Assembly (NCBI RefSeq): GCF_001687365.1
Contig: NZ_LGLV01000013.1
Span: forward strand, 124,001 to 188,000
DNA: 64,000 nucleotides
Reading direction: 5' to 3'
Source of the DNA: Pararhizobium polonicum
GTDB lineage: Bacteria; Pseudomonadota; Alphaproteobacteria; Rhizobiales; Rhizobiaceae
In this document: in pieces, positions 1-8,101 of the stretch
Layout: the number at the start of each line of letters is the position of its first letter
Numbering within the stretch: position 1 is the stretch's first letter
Translations under genes and position numbers: made by a program
Notes under the pieces: model-generated
Database searches by the model: none
What the model was told of the DNA's origin: nothing
The model's input: the letters and a program-made list of their open reading frames with translations, nothing else

Positions 1-1
1 T

Positions 2-109
2 CTGGCCAGCGCTGCTGCGATCACTGCCTTTGCCGCCGTGCTTGCCCTTGTGCCGGCGCTGCTTGCCTATCGCCAGTCACCGGCGGCTGCGCTGCGGTCC
101 GCAGCCTGA
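2..109 (+). CDS. C-terminal fragment of an FtsX/MacB-like ABC transporter permease
   Basis: Only the last 35 codons lie in the window; the gene starts upstream of base 1. The frame reads a hydrophobic helix rich in Ala, Leu and Val followed by LLAYRQSPAAALRSAA and a TGA stop at 107-109. A terminal membrane helix followed by a short Arg/Pro/Ala-rich tail ending in 'aLR' is typical of the last segment of FtsX-domain permeases, which work in lipoprotein, antibiotic or envelope-stress ABC transporters. Identification rests on this short tail alone, so another polytopic membrane protein cannot be excluded. Confidence 0.5.
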   Translation: MASAAAITAFAAVLALVPALLAYRQSPAAALRSAA

Positions 110-269
110 GCGCGATATTCGACTAAAGTCATAATCCCAAAGCATCGCTGACGATGGATGGCGTTTTCTGTCATTTTGTCGCCATCGCGTGTTCCGCTTC
201 GAGATCAGGGAGGATTTCGGGGCAATCGGGGGATGCGTACAAGCCGTTTTTGAGTGGAGGACAAACGAA

Positions 270-2156
270 ATGGCAAATGTCGCAGCAGCGGCGGTCGAAA
301 AATCCGGCCCCATGACCGCGGAGCAGAAGAAGGTGATTTTCGCCTCCTCGCTCGGCACGGTCTTCGAATGGTACGATTTCTATCTCTACGGTTCGCTGGC
401 CGTCTATATCGGCGCGACCTTCTTTTCGCAGTATCCTGAAACCACCCGCAACATCTTCGCGCTGCTTGCCTTTGCAGCCGGCTTCCTGGTGCGGCCGTTC
501 GGCGCGCTGGTGTTCGGCCGTCTCGGCGATCTCGTCGGCCGCAAATACACCTTCCTCGTCACCATCGTCATCATGGGCCTGTCGACCTTCCTCGTCGGCA
601 TCCTGCCCGGCGCCGCCTCGATCGGCATCGCCGCTCCGATCCTTCTGATCGTGCTGCGCATGCTGCAGGGCCTGGCGCTCGGCGGCGAGTATGGCGGTGC
701 CGCGACCTATGTGGCCGAGCATGCGCCGCAGGGCAAGCGCGGTTACTTCACCTCCTGGATCCAGACGACGGCGACGCTTGGCCTGTTCCTGTCGCTGGTG
801 GTCATTGTTCTGGTGCAGATGCTGCTCGGCAAGGAAGCCTTCGCCGCCTGGGGCTGGCGCATCCCGTTCCTGTTGTCCTTCATCCTGCTCGGGGTTTCCG
901 TCTGGATCCGCCTGAAGATGAATGAATCGCCCGCCTTCAAGAAGATGAAGGAAGAGGGCAAGGGCTCCAAGGCGCCGCTCACCGAGGCCTTCGGCCAGTG
1001 GAGAAACGCCAAGATCGCCCTGCTCGCCCTGTTCGGCGCCGTCGTCGGCCAGGCCGTCGTCTGGTATTCCGGCCAGTTCTACGCGCTGTTCTTCCTGCAG
1101 AACATCCTGAAAGTGGACGGCCAGTCGGCCAATATCATGGTCGCCGCCTCGCTGATCATCGGCACCGGCTTCTTCGTCGTCTTCGGCTGGCTGTCCGACA
1201 AGATCGGCCGCAAGCCGATCATCATGGCCGGCCTGGCGCTGGCGATGCTCACCTATTTCCCGCTGTTCAAGGCGCTGACCTGGGCGGGCAATCCGGCGCT
1301 GGCCGAGGCGCAGGCCACCGTGCGGGCCACCGTCACGGCCGATCCGGCGGACTGCAAGTTCCAGTTCAACCCGACCGGCACGGCCAAGTTCACCACCTCC
1401 TGCGATATCGCCACCTCGTTCCTGACCCGAAACTCGGTGCCCTATGACGTCGTTCCCGGCCCTGCCGGCACGCCGGCAACGGTCAAGATCGGCCAGGAAA
1501 CCGTCAGCAGCTACGATTCCGTCGCTGCCGGCGATCAGGCCAAGGCGATGAACGGCGCCTTCGAAAAGCAGATCAACATCGCGCTCCACGATGGCGGCTA
1601 TCCGCTCGTTCGCGGCGCGGCCAAGGTTGCGGAAAGCAAGCTCGACGGCTTCGTTGCCGCCAATCCGGAGCTGGCGCTCGATGCCGCTGCGGTTCGCGGC
1701 GGAGACAAGGCAACGATGACGGGCGAAGAGCTGGTCGCTGCCAAGCTTCTGACGGCGGAAGAAGCAGCCGGTGTCACCGACATGCCGGTCTATACGATCG
1801 ACAAGGGCGGTGCCTTTGCCATGGTTGCCGATCCGGCGCGCGTCAACTGGGTGATGGTCATCGCCGTGCTGACCGTGCTGGTCATCTACGTGACGATGGT
1901 CTACGGCCCGATCGCCGCCCTGCTGGTTGAGCTGTTCCCGACCCGCATCCGCTATACCGGCATGTCCCTGCCCTATCATATCGGCAACGGCTGGTTCGGC
2001 GGCCTGCTTCCGGCAACGGCCTTCGCCATGAGCGCGGCCAAGGGCGATATCTATTACGGCCTCTGGTACCCGATCGTCTTTGCCGGCATCACGCTGGTGA
2101 TCGGCATGCTGTTCCTGCCCGAAACCAAGGACCGCGATATTCACACCATGACCTAG
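270..2156 (+). CDS. MFS transporter, metabolite:H+ symporter type, with large inserted domain
   Basis: This 628-residue inner-membrane carrier has the signature of the metabolite:H+ symporter (ProP/ShiA/KgtP-like) group. It carries TVFEWYDFYLYG in the first helix (about residues 30-41) and GRLGDLVGRKYTFL in the loop after helix 2; a second GWLSDKIGRKP copy sits in the second half, and ALLVELFPTRIRYTGMS lies near the end. The usual family length is about 430-550 residues. Here roughly residues 340-522 form a hydrophilic Ala/Thr/Asp-rich insertion between late transmembrane helices, after which the helices resume at NWVMVIAVLTVLVIYVTMVYG. The ATG at 270 is preceded by GTGGAGG; an in-frame ATG at 189 is possible but has no comparable ribosome site. 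The substrate cannot be predicted (organic acid, proline/betaine or similar). A terminator follows directly. Confidence 0.85.
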   Translation: MANVAAAAVEKSGPMTAEQKKVIFASSLGTVFEWYDFYLYGSLAVYIGATFFSQYPETTRNIFALLAFAAGFLVRPFGALVFGRLGDLVGRKYTFLVTIVIMGLSTFLVGILPGAASIGIAAPILLIVLRMLQGLALGGEYGGAATYVAEHAPQGKRGYFTSWIQTTATLGLFLSLVVIVLVQMLLGKEAFAAWGWRIPFLLSFILLGVSVWIRLKMNESPAFKKMKEEGKGSKAPLTEAFGQWRNAKIALLALFGAVVGQAVVWYSGQFYALFFLQNILKVDGQSANIMVAASLIIGTGFFVVFGWLSDKIGRKPIIMAGLALAMLTYFPLFKALTWAGNPALAEAQATVRATVTADPADCKFQFNPTGTAKFTTSCDIATSFLTRNSVPYDVVPGPAGTPATVKIGQETVSSYDSVAAGDQAKAMNGAFEKQINIALHDGGYPLVRGAAKVAESKLDGFVAANPELALDAAAVRGGDKATMTGEELVAAKLLTAEEAAGVTDMPVYTIDKGGAFAMVADPARVNWVMVIAVLTVLVIYVTMVYGPIAALLVELFPTRIRYTGMSLPYHIGNGWFGGLLPATAFAMSAAKGDIYYGLWYPIVFAGITLVIGMLFLPETKDRDIHTMT

Positions 2157-2182
2157 CCGACGTCTTCTCCCGCCAGACTGAG

Positions 2183-2211
2183 CCCGGCGCAGCCTCTGTG
2201 CCGGGTTTTTT
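2183..2211 (+). terminator. Rho-independent terminator after the MFS gene
   Basis: The 10-base stem CCCGGCGCAG / CTGTGCCGGG is nearly perfectly complementary with a short CCT loop, and it is followed by a run of six T. It ends the symporter transcript 27 bases after the stop codon. Confidence 0.8.
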
Positions 2212-2224
2212 CATGCCTGTTTTT

Positions 2225-3007
2225 TCAGGCGTGATCGGCCGCCACCGTTCCGGCTGTTTGCGGCTGCGGGGGGATGTGCGGATAGCGTGGCTCTGGCCAG
2301 CCGCCCGCGTTGATGGTGAAGAGAATGCCGTAGCGGGCGAACTGGGTGGCGACGGCGAGCGCGAACCAGCCGCCGAGCGCCAGCCCGGCGATGACATCGC
2401 TGGGATAGTGGGCGCCGACGATCACCCGTGCCAGCCCGATCCAGATGCCGGCGATGAACAACGGTATGCGCAGCTGCGGCACGAGAAATCCCAGGCCGAC
2501 GAAAAAGGCGGCGGCGGTGGTGGCATGGCCGGAGGGAAAACTTTCATAGGCCGTGCTGTTGGCAAACGGCGAAAAGCTGAAGATCCCCTGCTCTTCAAAG
2601 AGGTGCGGCCGGGCCCGGCCGATCACCCGTTTGAGCATATTGGCCGCCAGACCGGACAGCGCGACCGTGATGAAGACATAGGCCGCCGCAGCCGTCAGCA
2701 GCCGGGCCGTCTCCGGCGCCTTGCCCGCCGTACTCCGTTTCAGCGTGGCGAGACCGGCAAAGCATACATAGCCGGCAATGAGCAAAATCCAGCCGGAGTT
2801 TCCGGCATGGGTGAAGGTTCGTCCGAATTCGATCGCCAGCGCCGGAAAGCGGCCGGCGGCGGCGCCAACACAGGTATCGAACAGCGCAAAGGCAATGAAA
2901 ACGAGATTGAGACAACAGAGATGATAGAGCGGGTTGACGAGCGCCAGGCACCGGATTTCCGGCAATCGCGGCCTGATCCCGCAAGCCGCGAGCAATGTGT
3001 CCACCAT
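2225..3007 (-). CDS. PAP2-family phosphatase (membrane lipid or undecaprenyl-PP phosphatase type)
   Basis: A 260-residue integral membrane protein of the type-2 phosphatidic acid phosphatase superfamily. The three catalytic signatures are present in order: KRVIGRARP (about 126-134), SFPSGHATTA (about 155-164) and ARVIVGAHYPSD (about 190-201). The His of PSGH and the His of AHYPSD are the expected nucleophile and general base. Five or six hydrophobic helices surround them. Such enzymes dephosphorylate lipid phosphates or isoprenoid pyrophosphates at the periplasmic face. Substrate is not predictable from sequence. A paralogue with the same architecture lies immediately upstream in the same orientation (3130-3804). 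Confidence 0.88.
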   Translation of the reverse strand: MVDTLLAACGIRPRLPEIRCLALVNPLYHLCCLNLVFIAFALFDTCVGAAAGRFPALAIEFGRTFTHAGNSGWILLIAGYVCFAGLATLKRSTAGKAPETARLLTAAAAYVFITVALSGLAANMLKRVIGRARPHLFEEQGIFSFSPFANSTAYESFPSGHATTAAAFFVGLGFLVPQLRIPLFIAGIWIGLARVIVGAHYPSDVIAGLALGGWFALAVATQFARYGILFTINAGGWPEPRYPHIPPQPQTAGTVAADHA

Positions 3008-3129
3008 CCCGATCCGCGCTCCTGCCGCCGCAACTGGGTTGTTGCTGCAACGGGTCTAATCGAGCTGTGTTACAACCAGATCACACCGGTTTGACAGAGA
3101 GGTAAAAGGGATTGCCGTTCGCGCGCTGG

Positions 3130-3804
3130 CTAGACTTTCGTTCGGGGCCAGCCCGCGTCGTCCAGCCGGAACAGCCAGTTCTGCCGGGCAAAGAGGAAGG
3201 CGATCATCAGGGCGCTCCAGAAACCGAGCGAGAGCCCGGCCACCACGTCGCTTGGATAATGCGCGCCGACGATGACGCGGCTGATGCCGATCGTCAGCGC
3301 GCCCAGCGCAAAGACGGGCCGGAACCGCGGTGCGAGCATGGCAAAGGCCCCGAAGAAGGCTCCGACTGCCGCCGAATGGCCGGACGGAAAGCTCTCGAAC
3401 TGCCATTCCCGCGCAAACGGCGTCAGGCTGTGGGCGCCGTATTCGAGGTAAAGCGCGGGCCGCGCCCGTCCGATGATCAGTTTGAGCGCCTGAACGAGCA
3501 GGCCGGCACTGCCGATCGTTCCGAGGAAATACAGGGCCAGCCGCCAGCCTGTCCCGGCTTTCGAGGAAAAACCCTCGCTGCGGGAAACCCGGTGCAGGAT
3601 ATAGGCGATGATGACGATCGAGCCGGAGCTGTAGATCATCCAGGCGAAGGTGCCGAAATCGGTGATCCGCTTGTTGAAGGCGACAACGCCGTGGGGCAGC
3701 GCCTGCGCCCATTGCGAAAGGGCGCCATCGAAGGGAAGCAGCGCCGCGATCAGGACACTTGCTGCCAGGAGAAGCCAGAGAGAGGTGGAAAGCAGTCTGT
3801 TCAT
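3130..3804 (-). CDS. PAP2-family phosphatase, second copy
   Basis: A 224-residue PAP2 membrane phosphatase with KLIIGRARPALY (about 105), FESFPSGHSAAVGAFF (about 138) and SRVIVGAHYPSD (about 180). I placed the start at the ATG at 3804 (MNRLLSTSLWLLL), which begins a hydrophobic first helix and is preceded by a weak AGGG ribosome site; the open frame upstream is only a shadow of leuB. It shares the motif layout and membrane topology of the neighbour at 2225-3007, 122 bases downstream, so the two look like an old tandem duplication. Exact substrate unknown. Confidence 0.87.
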   Translation of the reverse strand: MNRLLSTSLWLLLAASVLIAALLPFDGALSQWAQALPHGVVAFNKRITDFGTFAWMIYSSGSIVIIAYILHRVSRSEGFSSKAGTGWRLALYFLGTIGSAGLLVQALKLIIGRARPALYLEYGAHSLTPFAREWQFESFPSGHSAAVGAFFGAFAMLAPRFRPVFALGALTIGISRVIVGAHYPSDVVAGLSLGFWSALMIAFLFARQNWLFRLDDAGWPRTKV

Positions 3805-3894
3805 GGATACCCTGTTTGATTGGTCTTCTTTCCTGTGGCGACCAAAATAGGGATTTCCATGGCGTGCCGAAAAATGCCCCGAAGAACCGGGAGG

Positions 3895-3916
3895 CCCTCC
3901 CCGCTTGCGGGGAGGG
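3895..3916. repeat. Perfect 10-bp inverted repeat downstream of leuB
   Basis: CCCTCCCCGC and GCGGGGAGGG are separated by two bases, 14 bases downstream of the leuB stop. There is no T-run immediately next to the stem on the minus strand, so it is more like the other intergenic palindromes at 5147 and 5608 than a classic terminator, though it could still act as a 3'-end stabiliser. Confidence 0.6.
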
Positions 3917-3929
3917 AAACAGGCAGCTT

Positions 3930-5042
3930 TTAAGCCGAAAGCGCCTTGAACTCGGCAAGGATGGCATCGCCCATTTCGACGGTGCCGACTTGGGCGCAGC
4001 CATCGGCCATGATGTCGCCGGTGCGGATACCCTTGTCGAGCACGTTGGCAACAGCCTTTTCCAGGTTGTCGGCCTCGGTCACGAGGTTGAACGAATAGCG
4101 CAGGCACATGGCAAACGAGGCGATCATGGCGATCGGGTTGGCGATGCCCTTGCCGGCAATGTCCGGTGCCGAACCGTGCACGGGCTCGTAGAGCGCCTTG
4201 CGCTTGCCGGTCTTGGCATCCGGGGCGCCGAGCGAGGCGGATGGCAGCATGCCGAGCGAGCCGGTCAGCATTGCGGCCACATCCGACAGCATGTCGCCGA
4301 ACAGGTTGTCGGTAACGATCACGTCGAACTGCTTGGGCGCACGCACCAGCTGCATGCCGCCGGCATCGGCCAGCATGTGGTCGAGCGCGACATCGGAATA
4401 TTTCGCCTTGTGCGTCGCCGTCACCACCTGGTTCCACAGAACGCCGGACTTCATGACATTGCGCTTTTCCATCGAGCAGACGCGGTTGTTGCGGGTGCGG
4501 GCCAGTTCGAAGGCGACGCCGGCGATGCGCTCGATCTCGTAGGTGTCGTAGACCTGCGTGTCGATACCGCGCTTCTGGCCGTTGCCGAGATCGATGATCT
4601 CCTTCGGCTCGCCGAAATAGACGCCGCCGGTCAGCTCGCGCACGATCAGGATATCGAGGCCCTCGACCAGCTCGGCCTTCAGCGACGATGCGTTGGCGAG
4701 CGCCGGATAGCAGATCGCCGGGCGCAGGTTGGCAAACAGTTCCATGTCCTTGCGCAGGCGCAGCAGGCCCGCTTCCGGGCGCACGTCATACGGAACGGCA
4801 TCCCATTTCGGACCGCCGACGGCGCCGAACAGAACGGCATCCGCCGCCATCGCCTTGGCCATATCCGCGTCGGAAATCGCCGCGCCATGCGCATCATAGG
4901 CCGATCCGCCGACCAGGCCTTCGTCGGTGGTGAAGCCACCGGCCATCTCGGCGTTCATATAGGCGATGATCTTGCGGACTTCCGCCATGGCTTCCGGACC
5001 GATGCCGTCGCCGGGCAGAAGGAAAAGATTGCGCACTGTCAT
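3930..5042 (-). CDS. leuB: 3-isopropylmalate dehydrogenase
   Basis: LeuB oxidatively decarboxylates 3-isopropylmalate to 2-oxoisocaproate with NAD+, the third specific step of leucine synthesis, in the cytosol as a homodimer. The 370-residue length is standard. Visible signatures are the N-terminal LPGDGIGPE, the substrate-binding region with repeated Arg ([16 protein letters not shown]), [16 protein letters not shown] carrying the metal-binding aspartates, and the NAD site [16 protein letters not shown]. leuD lies 3.4 kb away on the same strand (8484-9089), so the leucine genes are near each other but not one operon. Confidence 0.97.
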   Translation of the reverse strand: MTVRNLFLLPGDGIGPEAMAEVRKIIAYMNAEMAGGFTTDEGLVGGSAYDAHGAAISDADMAKAMAADAVLFGAVGGPKWDAVPYDVRPEAGLLRLRKDMELFANLRPAICYPALANASSLKAELVEGLDILIVRELTGGVYFGEPKEIIDLGNGQKRGIDTQVYDTYEIERIAGVAFELARTRNNRVCSMEKRNVMKSGVLWNQVVTATHKAKYSDVALDHMLADAGGMQLVRAPKQFDVIVTDNLFGDMLSDVAAMLTGSLGMLPSASLGAPDAKTGKRKALYEPVHGSAPDIAGKGIANPIAMIASFAMCLRYSFNLVTEADNLEKAVANVLDKGIRTGDIMADGCAQVGTVEMGDAILAEFKALSA

Positions 5043-5146
5043 GGGGCATTCCTTTTAAGTCGATGGGTGTCAGATGTTGGCGCGTTCTTAACGCAACTTC
5101 CGTTCAAGGAAAATGCGGTTTCGGAAAGAATTGTGCGCGCACCGAT

Positions 5147-5179
5147 CTCCCTCTTCTCCCCGTTGAGGAGAAGAGGGAG
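5147..5179. repeat. Perfect 13-bp inverted repeat upstream of leuB
   Basis: The arms CTCCCTCTTCTCC and GGAGAAGAGGGAG flank a 7-base loop in the space between leuB and the small secreted protein gene. No T-run follows. Sequence content (CTTCTCCCC/GGGGAGAAG) resembles the palindromes at 5608-5722, suggesting the same rhizobial intergenic element family. Confidence 0.6.
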
Positions 5180-5283
5180 CAAACCCTGTTCCATCCGGAA
5201 CAGCGCGGATGTCCGGCCTGTGGGATTGTCGGGTCACTGGATGAGGGAGGCTCATCCACACGAGATCTCAAGGAGAGACCCGC

Positions 5284-5460
5284 ATGCGCACGTTCGTTTT
5301 GACCGCCATTGTCGCTGCCATCGCCGCCGTTTCCTTCGCCGCCCCGTCGCAGGCCGGCTATTACAGCGACGACTGCCAGCCCTATTGCTTCATCAAGAAG
5401 GTCAAGACTTACGATTCCTACGGCAACGTCATCATCAAGAAGATCCGCGTCTGCGAATAG
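5284..5460 (+). CDS. Small secreted Cys-containing protein, 58 residues
   Basis: The frame encodes MRTFVLTAIVAAIAAVSFA, a clean signal peptide, with a likely cleavage after APSQA. The predicted mature peptide of about 34 residues carries three cysteines (DDCQPYCF and a penultimate VCE) and a lysine-rich YGNVIIKKIRVCE tail. A strong AAGGAG ribosome site precedes the ATG, and a terminator follows at 5493. No enzymatic motif is visible; I recognise it only as the kind of small exported protein often found in rhizobia. The separate promoter-to-terminator layout says it is its own transcription unit. Confidence 0.75.
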   Translation: MRTFVLTAIVAAIAAVSFAAPSQAGYYSDDCQPYCFIKKVKTYDSYGNVIIKKIRVCE

Positions 5461-5491
5461 GCGCCCGCCGTTTCTGACGTCCTCCGCCAAA

Positions 5492-5519
5492 GCCCGGCTG
5501 TCCCTGCAGCCGGGTTTTG
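5492..5519 (+). terminator. Terminator of the small secreted protein gene
   Basis: GCCCGGCTG and CAGCCGGGT form a stem around a short TCCCTG loop, followed by TTTTGG. It lies 32 bases after the stop at 5460. Confidence 0.7.
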
Positions 5520-5607
5520 GTGTTTGAGTCGTTGTCTGCGCCACCGCCCTCGTCTGCGCTCCTGGGCCGATAAAGCTGCCGCACCGGCTTCTGTCCTGGC
5601 AGCTTTG

Positions 5608-5722
5608 CCCCTCACCCTAGCCCTCTCCCCGTTTTGACGGGGAGAGGGGACGACAGAGGTTGCCGCTTGGTCCTTCTCCCCGTCAAAACGGGGAGAAGGT
5701 GCCCGACAGGGCGGATGAGGGG
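5608..5722. repeat. Palindromic intergenic mosaic element (RIME-like), two hairpins
   Basis: The element starts with CCCCTCACCC and ends with GGATGAGGGG. Inside are two related hairpins: CCCTCTCCCCG..CGGGGAGAGGG (about 5621-5648) and CCTTCTCCCCG..CGGGGAGAAGG (about 5672-5698). Each has a loop built of TTTTGA or TCAAAA, the reverse complement of one another. This layout fits the Rhizobium-specific intergenic mosaic elements known to be dispersed between genes in Rhizobiaceae. It lies between two convergent genes and overlaps no coding sequence. Confidence 0.7.
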
Positions 5723-5742
5723 CAGATCACGCCGCCGCCAGC

Positions 5743-6573
5743 CTACCCCTTGAAAAAAGCCAGCATATCGGGATTGAGAATCTCCGGATGCGTCGACAGC
5801 ATGCCGTGCGGAAGCCCGTCATAGCTCTTCAGCGTTCCGTTCTTGAGGAGCTTCACCGAGAGCGGTGCGGAGTCGTCATAGGGCACGATCTGGTCGTCGG
5901 TTCCGTGCAGGACCAGCACCGGAACCTCGATCTTTTTCAGGTCCTCGGTGAAATCGGTTTCGGAAAAGGCCTTGATGCATTCGTAATGGGCATTGGCGGC
6001 GCCCATCATGCCCTGCCGCCACCAGTTGTCGATGAGCCCCTGGGACACTTTGGCGCCCGGGCGATTGAAGCCGTAGAACGGACCGGTCGGGACATCGATG
6101 AAGAACTGGGCGCGGTTTGCGGTGAGCGCGCTGCGCAGGCCGTCGAATACATCGATCGGCAGCCCGCCGGGGTTCCTGTCCGATTTCACCATGACTGGCG
6201 GTACGGCCCCGACGATGACGGCCTTGCCGACCCGGCCCGGCTTGGCGCGGGCCACATAATGGACGACTTCGCCGCCACCGGTGGAATGGCCGACATGGAA
6301 GGCGTTCTTGAGGTTAAGCGCATCGGCGAGTGCTGCCACGTCGGCGGCGTAGGTATCCATGTCGTGGCCGGTCGATGTCTGGGTCGAGCGTCCATGGCCG
6401 CGGCGGTCATGGGCGATGACGCGAAATCCCTGCGCCAGAAAGTACAGCATCTGGGCGTCCCAGTCGTCGGCGCTCAGCGGCCAGCCGTGATGGAAGACGA
6501 TCGGCTGCGCATCGCGCGGGCCCCAGTCCTTGTAGAAGATTTCCGTTCCGTCGTTTGTGGTGATGATGCTCAT
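5743..6573 (-). CDS. Alpha/beta hydrolase, non-haem haloperoxidase-like
   Basis: A 276-residue cytosolic alpha/beta-hydrolase close to the cofactor-free chloroperoxidase/esterase group. The catalytic triad is visible: the nucleophile elbow GHSTGGGE (about residue 95), Asp in LHGTDDQIVP (about 225), and His in GLPHGMLSTHPE (about 255). FHHGWPLSADDW supplies the HG oxyanion-hole region and DRRGHGRS the usual strand-4 motif. The start at 6573 (MSIITTND) matches the family N terminus. These enzymes hydrolyse esters and can form peracids; the natural substrate here is unknown. The downstream end of the DoxX gene is 79 bases upstream on the same strand, so the two may be co-transcribed. Confidence 0.88.
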   Translation of the reverse strand: MSIITTNDGTEIFYKDWGPRDAQPIVFHHGWPLSADDWDAQMLYFLAQGFRVIAHDRRGHGRSTQTSTGHDMDTYAADVAALADALNLKNAFHVGHSTGGGEVVHYVARAKPGRVGKAVIVGAVPPVMVKSDRNPGGLPIDVFDGLRSALTANRAQFFIDVPTGPFYGFNRPGAKVSQGLIDNWWRQGMMGAANAHYECIKAFSETDFTEDLKKIEVPVLVLHGTDDQIVPYDDSAPLSVKLLKNGTLKSYDGLPHGMLSTHPEILNPDMLAFFKG

Positions 6574-6652
6574 TCGTGCGTTTCCTTCCGAGAGGGACGA
6601 GGTGAAAGGCAAGGCCGTAGAATGCGCCTCATCCATGTCAGCCGCAACACGC

Positions 6653-7105
6653 TCAGCTCCAGTCCCTGTCACCCCGGCGCCATTTGTGCAGGTCGTACCA
6701 GGCGACGAGAAGAAAGGCGCCGGCCAGTCCCAGATGTTCGAAGAATGTATTCATCGCCGCAAACCGGGCCGTGCCCAGGGGCATTTCCCAGAACCGCAGG
6801 GCAATAAAGGTTGCCAGCACGGTGAAGACGGCAAGGGACAGCGCGCCGATCCAGCGCAAGAAGCCGCTGATTACCATCGCCGAGGCGCTCAGCTGGAAAA
6901 GGATCACCACCGCGGCGATGGGTCTGGGCGGCAGAAGCCCGTAATGCTCCATTTCAGCGACGGCGCTGCTGAAATCCATGAGCCTGGTCGCCCCGCTGAC
7001 GATATAGGCGGAGCAGAGCGCCAGGAGCCCAAGCCAGCGGGCCGGATGGCTGGTGAAAACCGGCGTGCAGACGCCGGCAAGTTTTGCTTCCATTCTCAAC
7101 AGCAT
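6653..7105 (-). CDS. DoxX-family membrane protein
   Basis: A 150-residue protein with four hydrophobic helices (for example WLGLLALCSAYIVSGATRL, AAVVILFQLSASAMVIS and LSLAVFTVLATFIALRFW), the size and layout of the DoxX/DUF417-type family. Members are membrane subunits linked to quinone/redox or thiol stress functions, but most are uncharacterised. The ATG at 7105 has an AAGGGA site 6 bases upstream. It probably sits in one unit with the haloperoxidase-like hydrolase that follows at 6573. Confidence 0.75.
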   Translation of the reverse strand: MLLRMEAKLAGVCTPVFTSHPARWLGLLALCSAYIVSGATRLMDFSSAVAEMEHYGLLPPRPIAAVVILFQLSASAMVISGFLRWIGALSLAVFTVLATFIALRFWEMPLGTARFAAMNTFFEHLGLAGAFLLVAWYDLHKWRRGDRDWS

Positions 7106-7699
7106 GATTTTCCCTTTCCGGCGGGCATGTTCAAACGGGATTTTATATGCCCCCGCGTTGATATTGAACGATTTTATCGGAATTGTCTTCGCCCAGAATC
7201 CCCGCCTTGAAAAGCCGTGTCATGATGGCAACGTTCTGTCACGGATACACCGCAAGACGTTTGCGGCGAGGCAGGGCTGGCGCTCCACGCAAAGCCTCGT
7301 GGTCTCAATGAAGAGGCTGCGAACGTCAGGCGGACCGGAAGGAGAGCCCCCGGAAACTGGATTCCCCCTGTCCTTCTGGGGCGGGCGCATCTGTGTGATG
7401 CACATGCCGGGATGAGAAGCGTGATGTACCGGAACCGTGATGCTGAATGCCGGAACCGGAAGCCTATGTCGCGACGATCGTCCCGGGTCAGAGAATCCGC
7501 AGTCGGGGTCTGTAGGGAGGAGAGCTCCCGAGAGAACGCCAAACGGGGCGCTGGGAAGCGTCAATTATATTAACTCATTAGAGGCGGTTTCCAGTGCCCC
7601 GTCCGATTGAGTGCAGGTTTGAAAACCACGGCGGACACCGCGCGGGGATGTTTCCTGCTGTTTTCCGCTTCCGATCAGCCGACAAGAGGAAGAACCGTT
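7106..7699. other. 594-base stretch without a convincing gene; possible element remnant
   Basis: Neither strand shows a gene with good start context. On the minus strand two overlapping frames stay open over about 7174-7564 and read Pro/Ser/Arg/Cys-rich protein, the look of translated structured RNA or mobile-element flanks rather than of protein. On the plus strand the same DNA holds recurring GGAACCG and CCGGAACCGGAAGCC stretches and several short inverted repeats, such as GGAGAGCTCC near 7518. It could be a fragment of a group II intron or insertion element, or an undescribed structured RNA. I cannot decide by eye. Confidence 0.4.
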
Positions 7700-8101
7700 A
7701 TGCCCTATATCAAGCCCCCGCCCCGCTCGCCTTCGTCGGATGTCTTCCTGCGCTTGGCCGCGACGGTCTGGCTCAATCATCTCCGTTGCCGTGTACGGCG
7801 CTGCCGGCGTGATGGCCGTTGCCTCGGCAGGGTGGCCGCAAGCGGATTGTTTTTCTGCATCCGCCTCATGAAACCCGGGGACACCACAGAGATGCTGGAT
7901 TTTGTGGCCGATACGATCGAGCTGGCGACCCCGGAGTTATTCGCGGCGGGCCTTGCAATGGCAAAAACGGATGAAGAGCGCGAAATGATCACATTCCGGC
8001 GCCAGGTCTTTCTCTATTATTACAGCGAATTGGCAAAGGCGGGGCTGACCGAGCCTTTGGGGCCACCCTTCATCGAAGGCCGATCGGGCGTTACCCCTTG
8101 A
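7700..8101 (+). CDS. Hypothetical protein, 133 residues
   Basis: I do not recognise this gene. The ATG at 7700 has an AGAGGAAG ribosome site at a good distance. The first ~55 residues are basic and odd (RLAATVWLNHLRCRVRRCRR). The second part from MKPGDTTEMLDFVADTIELA onward is acidic, helical and well formed, ending YYYSELAKAGLTEPLGPPF. Alternative starts at 7868 or 7892 would give only the well-formed part, so the N-terminal half may be non-coding or the product of a frameshift. The 3' end overlaps the convergent ridA-like gene by 11 bases. No signal peptide or known domain is visible. Confidence 0.4.
   Translation: MPYIKPPPRSPSSDVFLRLAATVWLNHLRCRVRRCRRDGRCLGRVAASGLFFCIRLMKPGDTTEMLDFVADTIELATPELFAAGLAMAKTDEEREMITFRRQVFLYYYSELAKAGLTEPLGPPFIEGRSGVTP

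Noticed and set aside
171-2144. A 657-codon minus-strand frame opposite the MFS gene
   Set aside because: Hydrophilic His/Gly/Arg/Asp-rich product with no domain, lying opposite a clear transporter.
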